In this document: piece after piece, positions 29,805-35,094 of the stretch | Layout: each line of letters starts with the position of its first letter | Numbering within the stretch: position 1 is the first letter of the stretch | IMG/VR virus record: IMGVR_UViG_3300007640_000110 | Span: 1-35,094 of that record | From: a virus | DNA: 35,094 bases | Reading direction: 5' to 3' (one strand) | Translations under genes and position numbers: made by a program | The notes under the pieces: model-generated | Seen by the model: the letters and a program-made list of their open reading frames with translations, nothing else | Database searches by the model: none | What the model was told of the DNA's origin: nothing

Positions 29805-29863
29805 ATTGTCAACCTTACCTGCTTGAATTGTCAACTTTCACCGCTTGGATTGTCAACCTTACC
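29805..29863 (+). repeat. Three 22-bp iterons
   Basis: ATTGTCAACCTTACC begins at 29805 and 29849, with a variant ATTGTCAACTTTCACC at 29827. The unit length is exactly 22 bp (about two helix turns). GCTTGA/GCTTGG follows the first two copies, and the third runs into the phosphoesterase start. Each unit also reads GTTGACAAT on the other strand. Possible roles are an origin, a regulator-binding array, or a packaging-recognition site. Confidence 0.8.
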
Positions 29864-29865
29864 CT

Positions 29866-31026
29866 ATGCCAATAGACGCCAGCTTCTATCCGTATTGTCA
29901 CACGGACAAACAAACAGAAGCCGTTGAGGCTGTTATACGGATTGGCAATAACCGCCTAGCCGCAGAGCACATAGGGATAACGAAAGGCAAGCTACAAGAA
30001 CGCTTAGCCCGAGTACGACGAAACAAACAAGCAGATTTGCCAGGGATGCTCCCGCAAGGAGTAGAGCTCGATCGCATCACACAGCATGTACGTGTTGACA
30101 GTGGCGATGGCCAAGTCAAAAATATCTGGCTCAAAGGGAAGGCAAAAGACCTTCCCAACCCTAAAGAAATGGCGCAGGCCATCAGTGATGCAATACACGC
30201 AACACTAAAGCCGCGCAAACGCATCAAAAAGCCTCGCACAGTGGCGAACGACTTGATGCTTAACATACCCCTAGGTGACGCTCATATTGGCCTATATGCG
30301 CACCATTCGGACGCTGGAGGGGATTTCGATTTAAGCATTGCGTATGACTACATAGTCGGCGCAGCTAAATACCTGATAGACGAATCAGAACCCTCAGAAA
30401 TATTCTTCCTTGAGATATTGGGAGACTATTTCCACGCAAATGACCTTACGAACGAAACGCCAAAATCAAAACATAGACTTGACGTAGATTCGCGGAGGTT
30501 CAAGGTCATTTGTGCTGGAATTAGGATACTGACCGATATCATTGATTACGGCGCTGAGAAGCACAAAAGCGTCTATATCACGATAGTGCCAGGCAACCAC
30601 GACCCAGACGCCACACAATGGCTGATGGCAACGTTAATCGCACACTATCGCAATAACTTACGTATAACCGTCAACGAATCACAACAGGCCATGCCGTGGT
30701 TTAGGTTTGGGAATACCATTATTGGTACTACTCATGGCGATAAGATTAAATTCAACTCGATGGCTAAAACCTTGGCGGTTGATTGCCCGCACTGGTCGGA
30801 ATGCGAGTACCGATACGTCCACTCAGGACATGTCCACTCCAACAACAAAAAAGACGACATGGAATGCGAAGCAGAATCGTTTCGCATCATGGCCCCAGGT
30901 GACCATTACGCGCAGTCAAATGCTTATCGCACGAAGTCTGAGATGCAATCCATCACATACCATAAAGAGTATGGGGAGCGAACGAGAAACAGAGCGCCAT
31001 TGCAGCTAGTGCGTGACTTGCTGTGA
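29866..31026 (+). CDS. Metallophosphoesterase (calcineurin-like)
   Basis: 386 residues from ATG 29866; a TTG at 29845 would lie inside an iteron. There is no clear RBS, which is odd for the first gene after the late promoter. N-terminal HTH-like segment VIRIGNNRLAAEHIGITKGK. The phosphoesterase core begins IPLGDAHIGLYAHHSDAGGD, with LEILGDYFHANDLTN, TIVPGNHDPDATQWLM, GTTHGDK and VHSGHVHSNNK, the five metal-site motifs (D-x-H, GD, GNH, H, GHxH). It is probably a nuclease or phosphodiesterase acting on DNA ends, but the substrate is not shown. Confidence 0.9.
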   Translation: MPIDASFYPYCHTDKQTEAVEAVIRIGNNRLAAEHIGITKGKLQERLARVRRNKQADLPGMLPQGVELDRITQHVRVDSGDGQVKNIWLKGKAKDLPNPKEMAQAISDAIHATLKPRKRIKKPRTVANDLMLNIPLGDAHIGLYAHHSDAGGDFDLSIAYDYIVGAAKYLIDESEPSEIFFLEILGDYFHANDLTNETPKSKHRLDVDSRRFKVICAGIRILTDIIDYGAEKHKSVYITIVPGNHDPDATQWLMATLIAHYRNNLRITVNESQQAMPWFRFGNTIIGTTHGDKIKFNSMAKTLAVDCPHWSECEYRYVHSGHVHSNNKKDDMECEAESFRIMAPGDHYAQSNAYRTKSEMQSITYHKEYGERTRNRAPLQLVRDLL

Positions 31027-31568
31027 AGGCTAAGACATGTGTTATCTGTGAAATCAGTTTCACCCCTAAAAGTGGCCGCGCAAAGACTTGCCCGAGAGCT
31101 GAGTGCAAGCGTCTTTTAAGAAAACAATCCCCATCCCGAAGCCGAAAAGAGATGGCGCGCCAAAGGCGCAATTATTACGCAGCTAATGCAGGGCGAGTTC
31201 TGGCTAACAACAAGCGCTGGAGGAGCGAAAACCCAACGAAAGTAAGGGAAGGGGTTAGAGATTGGGCGGCGCGGAATCCAGATAAAGTGGTTGCGAGCAA
31301 CAAAAAATACCACCAAGCAAATAAAAGCACGTTTCGAAAGAATTCTGCGCTGTACAGGGCTCGTAAGTTTAGCGCTACCCCATCATGGGTTGATCTTGAG
31401 GCCTTATCCTTGGTTTATCAGAGATGCCCAGACGGATTGCATGTCGACCATATTGTGCCGCTAGCAGGAGCCGCCGTTTCAGGCCTACATGTGCCTTGGA
31501 ATCTGCAATACCTAAAGCCCGCTGAAAACTTCTCCAAGAATAATAGATACAACCAGTACCAAAATTAG
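31023..31568 (+). CDS. HNH endonuclease (free-standing)
   Basis: 181 residues from GTG 31023 (GTGA overlap). The N-terminal zinc-finger-like stretch is CVICEISFTPKSGRAKTCPR. Basic repeats follow, with NPTKVREGVRDWAARNPDKV. The C-terminal HNH motif is LHVDHIVPLAGAAVSGLHVP followed by WNLQYLKPAENFSKNNR. This is a typical phage homing-type nuclease. Its position between the phosphoesterase and lysis genes is not where packaging HNH proteins normally sit, so it may be an inserted homing gene. Confidence 0.88.
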   Translation: MKAKTCVICEISFTPKSGRAKTCPRAECKRLLRKQSPSRSRKEMARQRRNYYAANAGRVLANNKRWRSENPTKVREGVRDWAARNPDKVVASNKKYHQANKSTFRKNSALYRARKFSATPSWVDLEALSLVYQRCPDGLHVDHIVPLAGAAVSGLHVPWNLQYLKPAENFSKNNRYNQYQN

Positions 31569-31574
31569 ACAGCA

Positions 31575-31832
31575 ATGAAAGCACCAACACTTGAGCTGGT
31601 GATTTGGCAGGACATTACATCAACAAGCAACGAATGGTTCGAGGATGTATCAAGCCTTGAGCCTTGGAAAATGTATACAGCCGGTTGGGTGTTGTTTGAG
31701 GACGAGAACGTAGTGAAGATGGTCTCAACACACTCAGACCCAAAGATGTCAGATGTGACATACGGACACGATACGATCATACCAAAAGGCTGCATTCTAG
31801 AACGTAGAATCCTTAGGAAAAGATGGAACTAA
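31575..31832 (+). CDS. Small conserved-looking phage protein (85 aa)
   Basis: 85 residues: MKAPTLELVIWQDITSTSNE, LEPWKMYTAGWVLFEDENVV and YGHDTIIPKGCILERRIL. The pattern W.DI.S.......W..P....T.GW......D.....S is seen in small phage proteins of unknown role, probably a small beta-barrel. The RBS is weak and the start could be elsewhere. It is read between the HNH and lysis genes. Confidence 0.65.
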   Translation: MKAPTLELVIWQDITSTSNEWFEDVSSLEPWKMYTAGWVLFEDENVVKMVSTHSDPKMSDVTYGHDTIIPKGCILERRILRKRWN

Positions 31833-31847
31833 GTAAGACGATTTTTT

Positions 31848-32153
31848 ATGGAACAGCAAGTAGTCACGACGTTTTGGGGATATTTAGTAACACCAGAGCA
31901 CGCGCCGGTAGCGGCGATCTCATTCGCAGCCGGAACGCTGGCTTGTTACTTCACTATGACCAAACTGTATTTTTCGAAGGTCATTAAGATGCATGAAGAC
32001 GCACTAAAGTCAGAGCGCGAACTTTGCGACCAGCGACTATCAGCAATGCAACACGTGATTGACGGCATGAAGCCGGTCGTGGAAAAGTTCCAGCGCATTT
32101 CTGAACGCCAACTACTAAAGAACCTAGATGCAACGCTTTCTGGAGAAGTTTAA
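31848..32153 (+). CDS. Membrane protein, holin candidate
   Basis: 101 residues: a short N-terminus, one hydrophobic segment PVAAISFAAGTLACYFTMTK (about 20-39), then a long charged, coiled C-terminal half (LKSERELCDQRLSAMQHVID, VEKFQRISERQLL). A single-pass membrane protein before the amidase and spanins is the normal holin place. The single TM segment plus large tail would be atypical for a classical holin, so it may be a holin partner or antiholin. Start has no strong SD. Confidence 0.55.
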   Translation: MEQQVVTTFWGYLVTPEHAPVAAISFAAGTLACYFTMTKLYFSKVIKMHEDALKSERELCDQRLSAMQHVIDGMKPVVEKFQRISERQLLKNLDATLSGEV

Positions 32154-32547
32154 GTTCTGGCATGAATGGCGATTTAAAGCAGCCATTTTGGACGCCTTAT
32201 GCGATGAGTTGCCCTTTGCTATGTGGGCAAGGGATAAAGAGACAGGGCGTTATGTGTGGTGCTCTGGCTACTACCAAGAAATATTTTTCGCTCCTCGCGA
32301 TGAATTTATTGGCAGAACGCCTTATAAGGTGTTCCCAGCGGACGTTGCTAAGTCTTATGACGAAACAGACCTGCTTAACTTTCACGGCACGGAAGTTCGC
32401 CGGGCTATAGATACAGAAAAGCCTAACGGTGAAAAAATCTCACTTATGACGGTTAAGAAGCCAATACGAATAGGTGGGGAGATAATCGGTAGTGTGGGGT
32501 ATTCATACGATATTAAACAGGCTGAGGGGTTGGCGGGGGTAAAGTGA
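32128..32547 (+). CDS. PAS-domain protein in the lysis region
   Basis: 139 residues. A PAS fold fills most of it: LCDELPFAMWARDKETGRYV, CSGYYQEIFFAPRDEFIGRT, PYKVFPADVAKSYDETDLLN, IDTEKPNGEKISLMTVKKPI, GEIIGSVGYSYDIKQAEG. This is the classical PAS strand/helix order (Y-x-N-pocket region, FG-loop, final GxxGxSxDI). No histidine kinase, GGDEF or other output domain follows. It overlaps the upstream gene by 26 bp and shares GTGA with the amidase. A sensor of host state affecting lysis timing is inference only. Confidence 0.75.
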   Translation: MQRFLEKFKFWHEWRFKAAILDALCDELPFAMWARDKETGRYVWCSGYYQEIFFAPRDEFIGRTPYKVFPADVAKSYDETDLLNFHGTEVRRAIDTEKPNGEKISLMTVKKPIRIGGEIIGSVGYSYDIKQAEGLAGVK

Positions 32548-32984
32548 GGCCAATCACCAGAATATACGTCCACTGCTCAGCAACTAAGCCAGGCATGTAC
32601 ATTGGCGCTGAAGAAATTAGACGCTGGCACATGGAAGGCAATGGCTGGTCACGTATTGGCTATCACAGAATCATCAGACGCAGCGGCGAGATAGAGTTTG
32701 GCTTGCCGCTAAACAAGAAAGGCATTCACGTCAGAGGCGACAACGCCAACACGTTAGCGATATGTATGGTTGGCGGCATCGACGAGCACGGAAAGCCCGA
32801 TAATAATTTCACAGAAGAGCAATGGGAAAGCTTAGCGATAACTAAACAGTACTTTGACCGCATGTTCCCTGAAGCTGAGTGGTTGGGTCATAGAGACCAT
32901 CCGAAAGCAAATAAAGCGTGTCCTAGCTTTGACGTCGCTGAGTGGGCTGCAAGCCAAGCGTTTAGCACTGGCGGTGGGTTTTAA
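32544..32984 (+). CDS. N-acetylmuramoyl-L-alanine amidase (Amidase_2 / T7 lysozyme-type)
   Basis: 146 residues from GTG 32544 (GTGA overlap). It cuts the amide between muramic acid and L-alanine in peptidoglycan. Zinc ligands by family pattern are His10 in IYVHCSAT and the His/Cys in GHRDHPKANKACPSFDV. The WHMEGNGWSRIGYHRIIRRS and NANTLAICMVGGID stretches are standard. No signal peptide or C-terminal binding domain, so it needs a holin for release. T7-type amidases can also bind host RNA polymerase; whether this one does is unknown. Confidence 0.95.
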   Translation: MRPITRIYVHCSATKPGMYIGAEEIRRWHMEGNGWSRIGYHRIIRRSGEIEFGLPLNKKGIHVRGDNANTLAICMVGGIDEHGKPDNNFTEEQWESLAITKQYFDRMFPEAEWLGHRDHPKANKACPSFDVAEWAASQAFSTGGGF

Positions 32985-33376
32985 TGCCTTGGTTACTAAT
33001 CAAATACGTAGCACCAGCCGCAATTGTTCTGGGCTTGGGGTATAGCGTTATCTCTCACCTCAACGAACACAGCGAGTTAAAGGTCAATAACGCTGACCTA
33101 ACGGCCGCGCTAGAGGCTACAGAGAAAGTAAATGATGAACTGGTTGCTGAAATTGATAAACGTGACGCGATTATTGCAAGCAATCAAAGCAATAAAGCTG
33201 CGCTTACAAATCAACTTAGACGTATTGAGGGCAAGATATCCAGGGCGGTACAAGGTAGCCCTGATAGCGTTATCTGGGGCGATTCTCGTATGCCTAACGA
33301 TGTATTTAACCTCGTGTACGAAGCAACCAACACAGCAAACACTGGTGAAGATATCGGTGCCGGAAGCGCTGACTGA
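32984..33376 (+). CDS. Rz: Inner-membrane spanin subunit (Rz-like)
   Basis: 130 residues: N-terminal signal-anchor helix LIKYVAPAAIVLGLGYSVIS, then a long periplasmic coiled coil (NNADLTAALEATEKVNDELV, KRDAIIASNQSNKAALTNQL) and the end QGSPDSVIWGDSRMPNDVFN. WG(D/N)xxMPxDVxxLV is typical of Rz C-termini. It joins the amidase by a TAATG overlap. The Rz1 frame begins inside it. Confidence 0.88.
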   Translation: MPWLLIKYVAPAAIVLGLGYSVISHLNEHSELKVNNADLTAALEATEKVNDELVAEIDKRDAIIASNQSNKAALTNQLRRIEGKISRAVQGSPDSVIWGDSRMPNDVFNLVYEATNTANTGEDIGAGSAD

Positions 33377-33503
33377 GCCAACACCAGAACCGCAGCTCAT
33401 TGGTGACACAAACAAAGATTTATTAACTTGGGCGCTGCGGTTGCTTGAGGCATTAAGGCATAGTAACGCGGATAAAGCTGCGATCAAGGAATGGAGTAAT
33501 TAA
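33132..33503 (+). CDS. Rz1: Outer-membrane spanin lipoprotein (Rz1-like), overlapping Rz
   Basis: The frame is +1 relative to Rz. The lipoprotein signal peptide is KVALIALSGAILVCLTMYLT with lipobox LTSC, followed by a Pro-rich part (PTQQT, EALTEPTPEPQ) and a C-terminal helix LLTWALRLLEALRHSNADKA. The first ATG (33132) gives a long positively charged leader; a TTG at 33225 would give a more normal signal peptide, so the true start is uncertain. The frame outruns Rz by 127 bp. Confidence 0.8.
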   Translation: MMNWLLKLINVTRLLQAIKAIKLRLQINLDVLRARYPGRYKVALIALSGAILVCLTMYLTSCTKQPTQQTLVKISVPEALTEPTPEPQLIGDTNKDLLTWALRLLEALRHSNADKAAIKEWSN

Positions 33504-33736
33504 TGGGCGAATTTAACGCTGAGCTAGTATTGAGTGGTAAAACCTACAAGATAGGAGGGACAATAACTACGCAGGACATTGAGCCTGTAGAGCCTCCTGT
33601 TGTAGAACCGCCAGTAGTTGAGCCTAATCCGCCAACACAGCCGCCAATTGTTCCGCCGTTTAATCCGCCAGATAATGATTTAGCTAAATACTTGCTAGAG
33701 CCTACAAACCCACCAGCGGTCGCCAGCCTCAAATGA
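33503..33736 (+). CDS. Proline-rich small protein (77 aa)
   Basis: 77 residues: a 25-residue beta start (MGEFNAELVLSGKTYKIGGT) then repeated EPPVV/NPPTQPP units, ending LEPTNPPAVASLK. It begins in a TAATG overlap with the spanin gene and ends by ATGA with the next gene. A proline-rich linker or stalk is likely; it may belong with the virion-like proteins that follow. Confidence 0.65.
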   Translation: MGEFNAELVLSGKTYKIGGTITTQDIEPVEPPVVEPPVVEPNPPTQPPIVPPFNPPDNDLAKYLLEPTNPPAVASLK

Positions 33737-33984
33737 TTGATGATGGTGTGTTCCAGTTAGACGGCGTGAAATGCACCGTTAAAGGTCCGGCGTTTAGTGC
33801 TCAATGGATTGACGAGCTTGAAGGCCCGTTCGGCTACTGGTTGGGATCGAGAAAGAGTGGCTACAGCGATGGATATTCCGCCAACGAAAATATGGCACAA
33901 CGCATGGGTGCTGGCGCAGTTTGGGTGCAAACAGCGACTGAGCAAGACTCTTACACGTTTGAGCAAATTATCGAGTTAACCTAA
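33733..33984 (+). CDS. Small hypothetical protein (83 aa)
   Basis: 83 residues: MIDDGVFQLDGVKCTVKGPA, FGYWLGSRKSGYSDGYSANE, then MGAGAVWVQTATEQDSYTFE. It is a small, beta-rich and probably globular protein with no recognised family. ATGA and TAATG junctions on both sides show tight operon packing before the terminase. Confidence 0.65.
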   Translation: MIDDGVFQLDGVKCTVKGPAFSAQWIDELEGPFGYWLGSRKSGYSDGYSANENMAQRMGAGAVWVQTATEQDSYTFEQIIELT

Positions 33985-34433
33985 TGGCATTACTAGCAAC
34001 CAATAACAGCGCGTCAGAAGCTTATCGGCTGATCAAACAGAACGCTTCCCAATTAAAGATTAACGTCCAGGCGATATCTAATAGAATTTCGGCGGGCAAT
34101 GTCGATTACGAATATCTTCGTGATACCTACAACACGCTGACACGCTCTAAAGACCAGTTGGCATTACTTCGCGCAACCCAAGGCATTGTTACCTACGCTA
34201 GAGACCAGGAAGAAGACCAGACTTACGCAGTAAAAGAAGAAATTAACACAGTAACTAGCGCTATTGGTGACACCCTAACGTGGATGCGCACAAACGTGCC
34301 TAGAAATGTCCGTGTTCTTCCACTGAATGAATGGGACGACCTTAGCAAGTCTCTGATCGTTGAGGAATTGACTAGCGTCGAATTAGCGGGCCTTGTCTCG
34401 GAGCTGAATAAGATTATTGCCGCGATCAGCTAA
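33984..34433 (+). CDS. Helical hypothetical protein (149 aa)
   Basis: 149 residues, almost all helical: EAYRLIKQNASQLKINVQAI, YLRDTYNTLTRSKDQLALLR, SAIGDTLTWMRTNVPRNVRV, LTSVELAGLVSELNKIIAAI. It reads like structural or tail-accessory proteins found beside DUF-type virion genes (N-terminal NNSASEAYRLI..., Thr/Asn runs). It joins both neighbours by TAATG. No catalytic motif. Confidence 0.65.
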   Translation: MALLATNNSASEAYRLIKQNASQLKINVQAISNRISAGNVDYEYLRDTYNTLTRSKDQLALLRATQGIVTYARDQEEDQTYAVKEEINTVTSAIGDTLTWMRTNVPRNVRVLPLNEWDDLSKSLIVEELTSVELAGLVSELNKIIAAIS

Positions 34434-35094
34434 TGGCCTTTTCCGAAGTATCGACCTATAACAATAGCTCGGGTTCTGGGGTTGGCAGCCTTACTATCAC
34501 TGTCTCTGGTGCGGTAGCAAATAACCTACTTGTTGCGCAAATTACAGTCAGAAATGGCGGTGATGCATTTACTACACCGACTGGTTGGACGCTAATAGAC
34601 ACGCACAGCACCGGATCATTCGGTTACGCGACGTATTATCGAATAGCGAGCGGAACTTCCGCTGACGACGCTGCATTCGCCTGGACAGACAACGGCCCTT
34701 GTTATGGGGCGGTTGTAGAGTATTCAGGTAACGCGACCTCAAGTGTTTTAGTCCAGTCGAGTGAAAAGACTTCTGACCTTGGCAGTACCCTTACGTCGCA
34801 CACAACGAACAGCATAACGCCGACAGCAAGCAATCTTATTTTGGCTGCGTTAGCAGTCTTGCATAACGCTGGTTGGAATACGCCAACGTCACAAACAACG
34901 ACGGTTAGTTCTCCATTCTCGTTAAGCGATGAGAACACGACAGCTTCTAGCGGTCAGCCTTACGCCGCTATCGCTTACTACGAAACGCCGGATACCACAG
35001 CTAGAACAGCGACATTTACAACTACTGACGTCGGATCAGAGCCAGCGTCGGTCATTATGGAGTTTGCCGCAGCAGCAGGCGGCATTACCGGCAC
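34433..35094 (+). CDS. Beta-rich virion-like protein, open at the right edge
   Basis: 220 codons are visible with no stop: MAFSEVSTYNNSSGSGVGSL, VSGAVANNLLVAQITVRNGG, CYGAVVEYSGNATSSVLVQS, SVIMEFAAAAGGITGT. The Thr/Ser-rich strand pattern (TITVSG...NLLVAQ...W...YYRIASG...VVEYSG) resembles a recurring beta-sandwich domain of phage and environmental proteins, probably virion-attached. Joining the right edge to base 1 continues the frame and stops at 32-34, giving 231 residues and an ATGA overlap with the small terminase. Confidence 0.75.
   Translation, partial: MAFSEVSTYNNSSGSGVGSLTITVSGAVANNLLVAQITVRNGGDAFTTPTGWTLIDTHSTGSFGYATYYRIASGTSADDAAFAWTDNGPCYGAVVEYSGNATSSVLVQSSEKTSDLGSTLTSHTTNSITPTASNLILAALAVLHNAGWNTPTSQTTTVSSPFSLSDENTTASSGQPYAAIAYYETPDTTARTATFTTTDVGSEPASVIMEFAAAAGGITG

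Noticed and set aside
29733-29826. 31-aa frame through the late terminator (GTG start)
   Set aside because: No SD, low-complexity content, and its bases are explained by the promoter, terminator and iteron.
29805-29863. Iterons as a CRISPR array
   Set aside because: Only three units with a 22-bp step and no unique spacers of normal length; no cas genes.

Overview
The window is a complete or nearly complete genome of a tailed phage with a long, non-contractile tail (siphovirus morphotype). It has HK97-type head genes, a tape measure of about 725 residues, and a distal tail module of the gene-transfer-agent type (DUF2460, DUF2163, NlpC/P60, large tip protein). Shine-Dalgarno sites, sigma-70-like promoters, a spanin pair and a T7-type amidase point to a Gram-negative, probably gammaproteobacterial host. 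I cannot name the host. The last reading frame (from 34433) runs off the right edge open. If the right edge is joined to base 1, that frame continues in phase and stops at bases 32-34, in an ATGA overlap with the small terminase start at 31. This is strong internal evidence for a circular or circularly permuted genome of about 35.1 kb opened at the terminase.

Layout. (1) 31-7640, rightward: terminase, portal, ClpP-type protease, capsid and head-tail connectors. (2) 7731-17920, rightward: tail tube, frameshifted assembly chaperone, tape measure, distal tail and tip. (3) 17923-21489, leftward: many small proteins of unknown role (membrane segments, coiled coils, an HTH protein), interrupted by about 300 bp of folded non-coding DNA at 20632-20928. 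(4) 21568-24046, leftward early genes: HNH nuclease, zinc-finger protein, ssDNA-binding-like protein, ERF annealing protein and small proteins. (5) 24047-24266: a lambda-like control region with two divergent promoters carrying the same operator palindrome. (6) 24267-29694, rightward early genes: Cro-like protein, replication pair, DUF1367, HTH and zinc-ribbon proteins, two DNA-methylase loci, RuvC-like resolvase and a possible late regulator. (7) 29691-29865: a strong promoter followed about 40 bp later by a terminator, then three 22-bp iterons. (8) 29866-35094, rightward: phosphoesterase, HNH nuclease, lysis genes (holin candidate, PAS-domain protein, amidase, Rz/Rz1) and virion-like proteins leading back to the terminase.

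How it fits together. The leftward and rightward early promoters appear to be under one repressor. The region 7 promoter-terminator pair looks like a lambda PR'-tR' late switch, with 29296-29694 as a possible antiterminator gene. Capsid and tail-tube genes share a matched leader: terminator-like hairpin, GTGA-loop hairpin, then a strong RBS. I see no integrase and no obvious CI-type repressor, so the phage is either virulent or uses an unrecognised route to lysogeny.

The most unusual locus is 27960-28525. The same DNA encodes the back half of a C5 cytosine methyltransferase in one frame and, over nearly its whole length in another frame, a protein that resembles a separate common phage family.
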